DNA of 47,067 nt from Dissophora ornata (taxonomy: Eukaryota; Mortierellomycota; Mortierellomycetes; Mortierellales; Mortierellaceae), in contig MU616739.1 in NCBI GenBank assembly GCA_025201705.1, forward strand, positions 1 through 47,067, in the 5' to 3' direction. The translations under genes and the position numbers were made by a program. The notes beneath the pieces are model-generated. The model saw nothing but the letters and a program-made list of their open reading frames with translations, made no database searches and had not been told where the DNA came from. This document shows, piece after piece, positions 30,767 through 41,349 of this stretch (the stretch's first letter is position 1; every line of letters begins with the position of its first letter).

Positions 30767-32175
30767 TTAGAACTTGGCAAAGTTCTTGGCACCCTTGACG
30801 ACCTTCTTCTGGACCTTAAGGACGTTGAAGCGGACAGTCTTCGACAAGGGACGGCACTGGCCAACAGTGACAGAGTCACCCTGCTGGACACCAATGAAGC
30901 AAGGGGACATGTGGGCGGCCAAGTTCTAAGGACGTCGTTTGATAAACAGAATCCAATGCAATCGTCGGACGAAATTATAACGACATTAGGTATTGGGAAC
31001 ATTGATAAACAATTGCATGTACCCATGTCCATGCAACATAAACCATGTAGTGCGTCAAAAGCAAAAACAATCGAGCGCGCTCTCTCTCCATGTTTTCGAT
31101 CTCTCCCTTTCGCCTTAATTCTCTCTCTTTGCCACTAATCACTCCCTTTCATGTTAGTTTACCTTGTGGCGCTTCTCGTAACGGTTGTACTTGGAGATGA
31201 AGTGGAGGTACTCGCGACGGATGATGATGGTGCGCTTCATCTTGGTCGACATGATCTCGCCGGTGAGGATACGGCCACGGATCGAGACATCGCCGGTGAA
31301 GGGGCACTTCTTGTCGATGTAGTGACCCTCAATGGCCTCCTTGGGGGTCTTGAAGCCAAGACCAACCTCCTTGTACCAGCGGTTGTTCTTGACCGACTTC
31401 TTGCCGGTAACCTTGGCGTTTTGGAAGATACCCTGCTGCTTCTGGAAAGCCTTTTCAATCTATTTGATGTATTGTTTTCCCCGTAGTTGTCAAAAGGAGA
31501 CATGGTCAGCTTGTGAAGGCTAAAAAGGACCAGAGTCCTTGTGGGAGAGCGCTAGGCCCACACCGTCTTCCCACGATGTGATATTCAATTGCTGAGTCCT
31601 GGACGGGGGTGAGAATGGTAAAGGTATATCATTTCCCTTGCTCAAAGAAAGATGTTTTGTTCGTCCAGAGATGTGTAGGTCTGGCGAAAATACGACCGGC
31701 ATTGTTGGTGATGGTTCTATCATGTTTTGTCGCCTGCCTCACTGCCGCTTGTCAAGACCGTTAGCCCTCAGCCAAGAGCAAAAGCAGGTTGTCGGTTCTT
31801 GCGACAACAGATCCCAGGAAAGGGCTGAAACGAAATTGATTTTCCATGATGATTTTCCGATCAACAGGATCGTATTGGTGCAATGATCCTGGAGATGTTG
31901 TGATGGTGCCGACGGTAAATGGTATTGCTCGATCATAGTTTCCGCATGGGATTTTGATGATGATTTCTCCTCGATTATGACAACAAACTGATGATCCGAA
32001 TGATCCAAATTGCCCTGTAGTCGAATCCTGGATCCTGAGCAAAATCGCTGCAAGTAAATATTTTTGCGCTGTGTCCTGGCATGGTTGGCGCTCCCCTCCC
32101 ACCCTGGTTGTTGGTTGATCCTGTCCCATAATGAACTGGAGACCACCCTCAACGCAGACGCACCTGCTCAGACAT
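30767..32175 (-). CDS. RPS11: 40S ribosomal protein uS17 (S11)
   Basis: Small-subunit ribosomal protein of 155 residues. Exons on the minus strand are 32175-32164 (only 12 bases, coding MSEQ), 31459-31163 and 30925-30767. The second exon reads [54 protein letters not shown] and [20 protein letters not shown]. The third has [20 protein letters not shown] then [12 protein letters not shown]. Length and order match eukaryotic uS17. The tiny first exon before a 704-base intron is typical of ribosomal protein genes, where the intron may hold regulatory sequence. The exon-1 donor is GTGCGT. The gene converges on the I9 gene. Confidence 0.95.
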
Positions 32176-32639
32176 GATGGGAAATTGGTTAAAAAGGATT
32201 TTCAACACAATGCGACCTCGCCATATTATTATGATAATTTCTGCTTGTCTCTGATTGGACCGCGCGCAAGCCACCGACTTTCCCTTTTTTTTTTTATCTC
32301 CTGTCAGAGACTGAAAATCTATATTTCTACGAATCATCGCGTTTACACCCCAATGCTCATCCCCTGACTTTCTGGATATCGCTTGTGTTTTGTGAATGCA
32401 TTTATTTTCAAACGACTGCTATGGTACACGAACTAAACGACAATGGCTTAGGATGAAAAGAAGCGATAGCCCACAATCAGAACCTGTCTGTGAGAGTTAT
32501 TATAGATATATACATTTGGGAGGGGAGAGTAAAACAGGTGCACTTGCGCTGCATTGCTAACAATATCGCCAGTACCATAGACGGATAAGCAAAAGAGAGA
32601 AAAGAGCGAAAATGGATGCGAAGAAGGGGGATATGAGTT

Positions 32640-34149
32640 TTAAAAGGCGCTACTATTGTAGACCAAAGATGAGGCCCAGTGCACAATGTCCTTGACATTG
32701 TTCACGATATCGACGGCCCTCTGTCCAATACCGCCCCTGCCTGTCTGCATCTTTTCAGACTCCAACAGGCTCGCGTCCCAGTGTCGATCCTCCGAAGACG
32801 CCGCAGGATGGCTGTATGCAACCTCCGCAATGGTGGCATCCTCGTCATTGTCGTAATCATTTTCGTGCTGAGATCTGACGTAGGTCGTCTCTGATCCCGC
32901 ATAGCGATGGTCGAGGAAAAGAGATTCCTCCGATGCATTTTCCGATTCCATTCCGTACATATTCCCGGCCTTCAATCTGGTTGGGTTGATTCGCACTATA
33001 CTCTTCGCAGGACGCTTGGAAGAAATCTTCATCAAAATTCCTGCATCCTCCTCATCATCGTCGATCATCTCATCGTCTGAAAGAGCCTCCGTGTCGATCG
33101 ACACGCATTGCTCTACAGAGTCATTGAAACGCAGCTTAGGCTGGCGGTGCTGCTTGATGACCAACGACTCTTGTGCTTTGGACTTGGGCTCGATCTTGCG
33201 GTCAAGCTTGAGGTCTGACTGGACGTGGAAGAGCGTATCAGCCTTGAAGAGTTCAGACGCGGTCTTGTGCTTGAGCGCGGGCTTGAGTCCATTCTCTGTT
33301 GAGAACGGTGAGGGCATCTTTGTTCCTCCAGGTATCGTCTGCGCTCCAAAACGTGCCAAGTCGAACTCGTCTATGCTGGCCTTGTAGAGTGGTCCATAGA
33401 GCCAGGTGGTGTCACTATCCTTTAGCCTAAGAGAACACATTAGACCAGTCAAGGTATATGATTAGTCAACGTGTAACGTAGCAAGGACACTGGTGGCACT
33501 TTCTGTGGTTTTGTTCTATGAACTATGCGAATTATAAACAACAAGGATGTGGCAACATTTGTAGCACAAAAAAGCAGAAGGTGGTGGCGGCAGTCAAAAG
33601 ACAAAAGGCGATACGATCCGGAAGCTAATCAGAGAGACAAAAAAAAGAAAAAAAAAAGAAAGGAAAGGAAAGGAAAGCTGCTTACCAGTTCAGCGTCTTT
33701 GGGTTCACAGTCTTGAGGTTATGTCGCTGCTTGGCCCAGTTGCGCCAGGAAGCATTCTCGAGCCGCAGCCCGTTGATAAGGTCATTCTTCTGCTTTGTCA
33801 TGAACTTCCATGAGGCTGCAATATCGTCCTCGTTGCTCCAAGTGTTGCCCAGGTAATCGATGGCCAGGGCTGGCCGTACTGTAGGGATAACACGCCCAGC
33901 ATCAGTATCGTCATGCATCGGTGTGGTCTTTGCTGAGGGTCCTTCCCGCTGAATTGTGGTTCGGGAGTTTGAGGACGAGGGAGTGGAAGTAGAGTTGGAT
34001 TTGTTCATCTTGCGGTGCGACCGCTCGCCACTGACGGAGGAGCTTCTTTGGCGGGAGGATGAGGATGCGCTGCTGTGTCTACTGTGGTGTCGACTTGAAG
34101 TTGGTCGAGAGGTCCTTTCAGAGGTGGGTGTGGAGGAGGAGTAAGTCAT
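32640..34149 (-). CDS. REG1-like regulatory subunit of protein phosphatase 1 (DUF1752)
   Basis: Predicted PP1-targeting protein of 416 residues in two exons (34149-33686 and 33426-32640). After a Ser/Arg-rich N-terminus comes the DUF1752 block: DIAASWKFMTKQKNDLINGL, RLENASWRNWAKQRHNLKTV, NPKTLNWLKDSD, TTWLYGPLY. The intron splits the Trp codon of this block. Near residues 252-256 is KLRFNDSVEQC, an R/K-V-x-F-like PP1 docking site comparable to the one in yeast Reg1. Reg1 directs Glc7 against Snf1 and so controls glucose repression. Acidic stretches (DDDEEDAG, DYDNDED) and a short C-terminal helix follow. A role in carbon-source signalling is inferred from the family. Confidence 0.85.
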
Positions 34150-35701
34150 ATTGGCTGTGGCCTTTGTATGTGATGGATGTATATAATGCAGATCAAGCAG
34201 AAGAGAAGGGGTATTCGCTTTGAGCGAGCAAGGGAGTGATAAGGATAAGAGAGCGGAGGAGGTGGAGAAGGCGGAGAAGGGAATGGAAAGGAAGAAGAGA
34301 GGAATGGAGGTGGCAAAGAGGAATGAGGGAAGAGAAGGAGGAAAGAAAGAGGAAAGGGGGGGGAGACGGCCAGCGAGTGAGTGAAAGTGAGTAAGAGCGA
34401 TAACAGTGCTTTTGACAGTTCAAACAGCGATAAAAATAAGCACGACGGGATTTGATTATTTGCTGCTGCTGCCGCTGCTGCCTGCGGCTGGCTGGTTGTG
34501 CCTGCAAATCGGAATCGTGCAGGTCTGTCTTGGCTGGATGCCCTTGGTTTGCTGCCAAACATGTGGCTTCGGGCCAATGCCACCTTCCTTTGTTTTGCTG
34601 CTCAGCTTAATAGCAAGCAACATCAACAATGACAACACTCAGACAGGACGATCATGGCTGACTGGACTGCGGCGACGTTAATCCAGGTCTAGAAACACGT
34701 ATTGCGAATAATCTCTCCACAGAATCAATTGCGTGCTTTCTTCCATTGCTCGAGTCCGCGTCCCCTCGCTCCTTCGTTCCCTATTCCTGCGTCTTTCTTT
34801 GTCTTTTTTTGTTTTTCCCTCCACACTCTCTCCCACATGCATCACAAACGCCCACACAACACATCGTGCCAATAGACAATCCAAGACCTCCAACTCCAAC
34901 TTGCAACAACCGTTTCGAGCCATGCGTTTGTTGCGATAGACAAGATGAAATCACATCAGTTCTACAAGGGACTAAAATTGAGATGACAAGTGCGTGAATT
35001 ATTTAATAATGAGGGGGCGAAGACATCGTTATCGTTCTTTCATGTGGCAATGGTCCTCAATATTTGGTTGGCCATGTTCTCTTCGGCTTTTCATTTTTTT
35101 ATGGTCTGCTTTTGACGACCCCCTTTCAGAATGAAAAGAGCCAATGGGTCTTCTCTTTTCTTTTCTTTTCTTTTCTTTTTTTTTGTCAAAGAGAATATGA
35201 AATGTGGCGGGAAAGAGAATTGAATAGAAATGCACGCTATCTTATCTTTTCGCACTCTCGTTCAAAGATAGGAATTTGTTTTCCTAGACAATAAAGAAAA
35301 CCCTACAAAAACCACTCTTGCGCGCATGCTTCTTGCCAAAAGATTTATCGCTCACGGACAGCAGAAGAAGTCAAGCAAGAGAGAAATTGAAGGACGGGAC
35401 AAGAGGGGGCGTCGACAACAACATGAGAAAAAGCACAAACGTCCATGGCAAGGCCTAGATGGACGAAAAAGTGGTTGCAACGGGGGTATCAACAGCATCC
35501 ACATGAATTACATAAATCCCATGGAGGATGAAACATAGATAAGCCGTGCTCCAAAAAAGCATAGCATCATACTCCTTCACATTGTAGTCTATTCAACGAC
35601 TGTTGTGAACGTGGACCTCCACACCAGCACTAGGCACGCGTTGACACCCTTTTCTCTTCCTTTCTCTCTCTCCCTCTCCTTCGTCTCCTTCTCTCTCTTT
35701 C

Positions 35702-35783
<82 letters not shown>

Positions 35784-36128
35784 TACTCGATTCCACGTGT
35801 CTGCGAGCTGGCTTTGCTTTTTGACGTCGCTCACACGACCAACCACACAACAAACAAATTTCATGAGTAAAGTAAAAGGTAAAATGAAGCCTGCACACCG
35901 GGATCTTTTAATTACATTCATCCGATTTCACCCATTGCGCATCCTTCATTCAAAACCCGCCCAGAACTATCACCAGCATCTCACATACATATCACTCATC
36001 GCAGTTGAGGCTGGTCTGCCCTTCAAGTCAATGACAAAAAGCCCTTATTTCAACACCGACTCTCCGGTTTATTATCGTCCATTCCACAGACTCATAGAAG
36101 GAAATAAAGACGTGGAAGAACATGGTCC
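34150..36128. other. Intergenic region with polypurine and CT tracts
   Basis: About 2 kb between the REG1-like start and the IleRS stop. Positions 34205-34390 are almost pure purine on the plus strand, so the REG1-like mRNA would have a C/T-rich leader. The open frames there are low-complexity shadows. No gene is recognised. Confidence 0.5.
35651..35783. repeat. CT-rich microsatellite
   Basis: A 130-base pyrimidine tract dominated by (CT)n with TTCC and GT interruptions. It generates long Ser/Leu and Arg/Glu chance frames on both strands. Confidence 0.9.
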
Positions 36129-39100
36129 CTACTTTTCAAGCGAGGCTACCACAGGACCACATCGAGGGCAAAGTTTGTCCTGCTCCGTTGACGTAAACGT
36201 CCAGCAGCGAGGGCACTTGTGCATTGTCGCCCTGCGAACCATAAGGCGACAAGACCCTGCCTTTGACATGCTCACGTCTCTCGCAAATACTTTGTCCTTC
36301 TCTATATCGGAAGCTTCAGCAGCAGCGGCAGTAGAGGGAATGGTCGTGACAAACACCTCCGAGGTGATGAACAGCTTTGCCAAATCACCCGCATAAGTGC
36401 TCACTACCTGCCTCAACACTTTCTGGTCTTCCTCATCGACAGTCGACATCTGGATCTCGACCGTGGCCTCCAAAGATGGTCCAATGACCTTTGCCGCACG
36501 GGCTTGTTCCAGCAACTGGTTGACTTCGACACGAAGTTGCTTCACGACCTGGAATTCCTCGCGCAATGCAGCGTCGTTCCAGGACTCAGGAGTGTCCAGC
36601 CAACCAGTGCGGAAAACGGATGGCTGTGGGTTTGTGAAACAGTCGCGGTAGTGCTCGTAAACCTCCTCGGCAAAGTGAGGTGCCAGTGGGGCAATGCTCT
36701 TGTTGAAAGCCGTCAGGACCTGTTAGGAGACATTGATTTTTTTTGTTTAGTTTACCTTCTATTACTTTTTGCCATCAACCAATCAAGCAGAGAAGCAGAG
36801 AGAAAGAGAGAACTTACGTGGAAGAGTACGGTCTGGATGGCACGGCGCTTGGGGTTGCTTTCGTTCTCCGAGTATAGCGTGTCCTTGATAACATCCAGGT
36901 AGAATGACGAAAGAGTCGTGCTGGTGAAATACTGCAGCTGGCCATAAACTATGTACCGAAGAACATACAAGTGTGATTAATAAAGGCGTGTCTGGAACGC
37001 TCAAGAGCGATAACAACACGAACCTGGCTTCTCATTACCTTTGTTGAACATATATTCATCGTAACCAGCGCTCACGCTCTTGCTGAACTGGTACACCTCC
37101 GAAAGCATGAATTTGTCAAGCCGACTCAGGTCCTCATAAGCAACTGCCTCCGACTCCTTGAACCCGTTCAAGTTGCCAAGCATGAACCTGGCCGTGGCAC
37201 GGAACTTTCGGACGCTCTCTGCCACCTGTGACAATATAGTTTTTCCGATCGCAATATCCTTCGTGTATTCGGACGAAGCCGCCCACAGACGCAAAAGATC
37301 TGTTCCATATGCAGGATCCTTCTGTAGGTTCTTGCCACCGTTAATGATGACTGCAGGATCGACAGTGTTGCCCAAAGATTTGCTCTGCTTGAAACCCTTG
37401 GAGTCCAGTAGGAACCCGTGCGTGATCAACGTACCAAAGGGAGCTTTGCCCGTCAATGCGACCGAAGTTAAGAGCGATGACTGGAACCAACCACGATGTT
37501 GATCAGAGCCTTCGCAGTAAACATCTGCCACAAAAGGAAGATGAGGGCGAGGCATCTTGTTCTCGATCATGGTCCAGCTCGTGCCGCTATCAAACCAGAC
37601 ATCCATGGTGTCGTAGCCCTGACGATAATTCTTTCCGTTGTTCCTGTACTCGGGCGCAAGTAGCTCCTCCGTGGTCATACTCCACCAGGCGTCCGAGCCA
37701 TGTTCCTTCACAATGTCAACGACATGCTGAACCGACGCCTTTGTTAGTAGAGGTTCGTCCGTCTCATCATCGTAAAAGACAGGGATGGGAACACCCCAGG
37801 AACGCTGACGCGAGATGCACCATTCCGAGCGCGATTGAATAAACCCTTCCAGACGACGTCTGGCACTCTCGGGAACAATTCGGACGATCTCAATCGCCTT
37901 CATGGCATCCTCCCTGATGGTCTCAACATTTGCAAACCACTGCGAAGTAGCGCGCAAGATAACGGGCTTCTTCGTCCTCCAGTCGTAAGGATACTTGTGC
38001 TCATAGACGTGTTCCTGGATCAGCGTCCCTTTGGCAACGAGCATCTCCAAAACCTTGGCCGTACCCTCGCCCTGGACATTGAGTCCCTCGAGTTCAGGGC
38101 CCGCCTCGGCCGTGAAATCACCGACGTTGTTCACGGGGCAGAAAGCCTCGATGCCCAAAGGGAAGCAAGCCTTGTAATCGTCCATACCGTGACCGGGCGC
38201 AGTATGAACCAGACCTGAACCAGAGTCGGAAGCGACATAGTCGGCGGTGATGAAAGGCAGAGACTCGGCAGTCAGAGGATGCTGGTATCTACTTCCAACG
38301 AGTTCTAGACCAGTGATCTGGCCGAGAGGCTCGAGAGTCACGGGAGTGGACGTCTCAGTCGCGTCTTTGGGAGTGAAGCGCTTCTTCATTTCGTCCATGC
38401 GCTCCGTAGCAGCCAAGTAGACCGTTTTGGGGTCAGCTGTGGTGCTGGAGCGGAAGAGAGTGTAGCTCAATTTTGGATGGACGGCTACACATCTGTTGGC
38501 CGGTAAAGTCCACGGGGTAGTGGTCCATACTACGGCATGTAATGAGGCCTGTAACGGTAATAATAACGCTAAAGCTTGCGCTAAAGAAGAGGGAGGAGGG
38601 TTTTGATGTCAGTAAACGATACAAGCTAACCAGTCATGAGTGTTGGTTCAAGACAACTTGTTCTTGTATTTGATACATACAAGGCTTGTCAACACGAAAG
38701 GCAACCCAAGCAGATCGGCTCTTGTGGTTATCCTTGTACTCGAGCTCAGACTCTGCAAGAGCTGTCTTGGACGAGGGCGACCAGTACACTGGCTTGTTAG
38801 CGCGGTAGATCAACCCCTTGTTCATCATTCCGTAAAAGACATTGAGCTGACGGGTCTCAAAGTCCTTGTCCATAGTTCTGTAACCATTGGTCCAATCTCC
38901 CATAACACCGTAGGCTAAGAATTCCTCTCGCTGGGCATTTACTGTCGATTGGGCCGTAGCCTGAGCGACGGCGCGGACCTGAGTAGGGCTTAGGTTGGAT
39001 CGGTCCGAGATTTTAAGCTCAGCCAGGGCCTTCAACTCGATGGGCAGTCCATGGCAATCCCAGCCAGGACGGTAGCTGATTGGTGGAACAAGTCATTTTA

Positions 39101-39495
39101 GTTTTCACAGGATTTCTAATATTACCGTGCGAAAGATGTCTGAGCGGTACAAAAATGCTAGCGAGTAATACTTACTCGACTTTGAAGCCCCTCATGGCAC
39201 GTTGGCGGTTGACAAAGTCCTTGATCAACTTGTTGAGGGCATGTCCGAGATGCAGGTGTCCGTTGGCATATGGTGGACCGTCGTGAAGCACGAACAAGTC
39301 GCCTGCGTTGTTTTCACGCTGCCAGGCGTACAGATCGGTGGTGCAGCGCTGGCGGAACAGGTGTTCGCGAACAGCAGCATCAGCGCGGAGAGGGAACTCG
39401 GTCTTTGGCAGCAAAAGAGTGGGCGCGTATTTCTGGTCAGGCTTCTCCTTAGGGGCCTTCTTGGGAATAATAGGGGGTGTAGCGATGGTTGACAT
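36129..39495 (-). CDS. ISM1: Isoleucyl-tRNA synthetase, mitochondrial/bacterial type
   Basis: Class I synthetase that charges tRNA-Ile, probably in mitochondria. Exons on the minus strand are 39495-39176, 39075-38681, 38580-37039, 36948-36818 and 36719-36129, giving 992 residues (yeast Ism1 is similar). Visible are PYANGHLHLGHALNK (HIGH motif, residues 82-85), the editing-domain block VVWTTTPWTLPANR, GSDQHRGWFQSSLL, and KQSKSLGN at about 635 in place of KMSKS. The C-terminus has the four-Cys zinc site KCPRC...LCPRC (about 964-983) found in bacterial-type IleRS. The zinc site and length favour the mitochondrial enzyme over the cytosolic one. The N-terminus (MSTIATPPIIPKKAPKEK) is only a weak presequence, so an upstream start is possible. 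Confidence 0.93.
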
Positions 39496-39874
39496 TGCGA
39501 TATAACTGATTGGTTCGATTTGTTTTTGTCTGTGCTTGTGCTGGGCAATTGTGGGTATACTAGCTATGTGCGTATGGTTTGAGGAGAAGTCGTTTAATGA
39601 ATCGTCGTTACAAGGAGTGTGGGAACTTTGCGCTTTATACGCTTTTCTGCGGGAAGAGGGGCGTAGTATTACTGATATTAGTAATTTGAGTCAAAAGAGT
39701 CATCAACGTTATCTCCAAGCAACACTTCGCCTCGCAAAACAAAATTAATAATGCTCGCCTGCAAGGGAACACACCAAACCGCAGGCTCCTTGAATGAAGA
39801 GAAAAACCTAAAGTTCTATCGGCCAAAAAAGTGAGCAACATGTCCAGGCGCACACTTGGACCACAATCCCAAGA
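39496..39874. other. Upstream region of the IleRS gene
   Basis: About 380 bases with no gene; presumably the IleRS promoter and leader. Open frames are short and mirrored. Confidence 0.4.
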
Positions 39875-40047
39875 CAGTCAACTCCCGTTATAATGCCACC
39901 CGCTGTACTGACATTTTCCATGTAGTGATACCACTTGAATTCTCATTATATATTTTACTGCGCATTCCTTCTTGTTTTAACGATATTCCCATACAATCGC
40001 TTATGATGACACTTCCAAATCTCTGTCATTATATCGGGAGTTGACTG
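39875..40047. mobile_element. 173-bp MITE with 21-bp terminal inverted repeats (Tc1/mariner-pogo type)
   Basis: Starts CAGTCAACTCCCG and ends CGGGAGTTGACTG. The two 21-base termini (39875-39895 and 40027-40047) are inverted copies with one mismatch. The element is followed by TA, the usual target dinucleotide of the superfamily; on the left the equivalent position reads GA, one change from TA. The interior is AT-rich and noncoding. It lies between the IleRS start and the NDUFA2 stop. It would need a transposase in trans. Confidence 0.75.
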
Positions 40048-40289
40048 TACATAACTTTGGTAAACGTACATCTCTCATTCCACCCTTGACAAGTCATCGC
40101 TGCAACGGATTTCTTTTTCGACACATGTTCACCTACAAGTCGCACCTCTTTTGTTTGATTGCTTGGTATTGTAATGGTTTATTTGTGCAAGCCAGGACGC
40201 ACTCACACCTGGTGTAGTAGACTCTATTATTCGTCCACTTTTTGACTCCTTTCCTCTCGCCTTCCTTTCCACATTCCTCCATCGGCTTT
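40048..40289. other. 3' flank of NDUFA2
   Basis: About 240 bases that probably contain the NDUFA2 3' UTR. The region is C/T-rich near 40245-40280. No gene is recognised. Confidence 0.35.
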
Positions 40290-41246
40290 TTACTTGACAA
40301 GAGCGGTAAGCTTCTGCTCGACCTCCTTTGCGCTCAGTCCGTCCAAAAGAATCTTCTTCTCCTGGCCATGCTCTATCAGAAAATGATCACAGTTGTGTCA
40401 AAACAAGCAGGATATTTCGGTTAGCCTCAAATGATCATGACAACCAATGTGGCCACCACGAGTTACATCCGATTAGGCCTATGCCTCGATTGAAATCCCA
40501 AAAAGCATTATCCTTGCAACTGGTGAATGTCCAAAGAAAAAAATCCTGTCGTTTCCTCCAAGATATGAACCCATCCCCCCATTTGCTGTCAAATCCACGA
40601 TCTTTTCCCGCTTTCCTCCTTTGTCATTCCAACAGAGGGGGTCTCCCGGACTCCACGAAAGACCAAAAATTACCGAAGCGAGCGAAGATCTTAGCCTCGG
40701 CACCCTTAGCCTCGCGAATAAGAATAGGGAGGTTGGGGTTGGCGGCCTTCACAGCCGTGTAGTTAGAAGCAACGAATTGCCTAAATGGATCAGGGACATA
40801 GAGGCAAACCGATATCGTTAGCATGCACCTTGCTTCCATTTGCCGCTGTTCCATTTGCCGCTTCTACAGGCGGTATCAGTATCGTGTGAGATGGATCCAC
40901 AAGTGAATGAAGGCATAGTCGGTATCCAGGTCCAGCGTTGCAGCTCTAGATCGATTAGCCCTCTGCCCCAAGCTCCTGCTTATGCTTTAATACTCGACTG
41001 CGCTAATAGAAATCTCAGTCCTGTTTACTGGAATAAGTGGCAGTGTTGTTCCGATGACAAAGAAAATTGTCGACAAGACGTTTCTTCTGAAAAGTGTCGC
41101 ATTGCTCGTTCCTAAAATAGATCCGAATATTGATTGGTGGGATGAATATGAGTAGAAATCGTCTATTACCTAAGGCCATTGCTGGCAGGCGAAGTCTGGC
41201 AAAAGTGGACACGGAGTTCCTTGAGAGTCTTTCCAAAGGCGGACAT
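40290..41246 (-). CDS. NDUFA2: NADH:ubiquinone oxidoreductase B8 subunit
   Basis: Accessory subunit of mitochondrial complex I with a thioredoxin-like L51/S25/CI-B8 fold. Exons on the minus strand are 41246-41170, 40780-40674 and 40372-40290, giving 88 residues, slightly shorter than the animal protein. Sequence order is MSAFGKTLKELRVHFCQTSP then SNGLRQFVASNY, AANPNLPILIREA, KIFARFEHGQEKKI and LSAKEVEQKLTALVK. The block PNLPILIREA is the family hallmark. All junctions are GT-AG and in phase. A 15-bp inverted repeat and a CRE-like motif lie within about 105 bases upstream of the ATG. Presence of a complex I gene fits a filamentous fungus rather than a Saccharomyces-type yeast. Confidence 0.93.
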
Positions 41247-41288
41247 GGTACAATGCTGTGAGAGAGGGGAGGCGTATGTGATGAAATC

Positions 41289-41323
41289 TCGGGATGTGAT
41301 CTCTGCTTGAGATCACATCCCGA
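41289..41323. promoter_or_regulatory. 15-bp perfect inverted repeat upstream of NDUFA2
   Basis: The arms 41289-41303 and 41309-41323 (TCGGGATGTGATCTC and its complement) flank a 5-base spacer. It is centred about 60 bases upstream of the NDUFA2 ATG. It could be an operator-like site for a dimeric factor, or if transcribed a stable hairpin in the leader. Confidence 0.6.
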
Positions 41324-41336
41324 CGGGCGCGATAAC

Positions 41337-41349
41337 TACGTCACCGAAG
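41337..41349. promoter_or_regulatory. CRE-like promoter motif TACGTCACCGAAG, second copy
   Basis: Identical over 13 bases to the motif at 11982-11994. It sits 91 bases upstream of the NDUFA2 ATG. Confidence 0.5.

Noticed and set aside
31761..32129. 122-codon frame inside the uS17 intron as a separate gene
   Set aside because: ATG-started but no recognisable domain; it fits within the intron and is more simply chance. Kept only as an observation.
31460..32163. snoRNA in the uS17 intron
   Set aside because: I looked for a C box with a matching D box on the coding strand; only isolated partial boxes were found.
34146..34583. 145-codon minus-strand frame upstream of the REG1-like gene
   Set aside because: Low-complexity Ser/Leu/Pro translation of the C/T-rich leader; no domain, and the REG1-like ATG lies at its end.
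35605..36396. 263-codon plus-strand open frame
   Set aside because: Half is translated CT microsatellite and the rest is antisense to the IleRS C-terminal exon.
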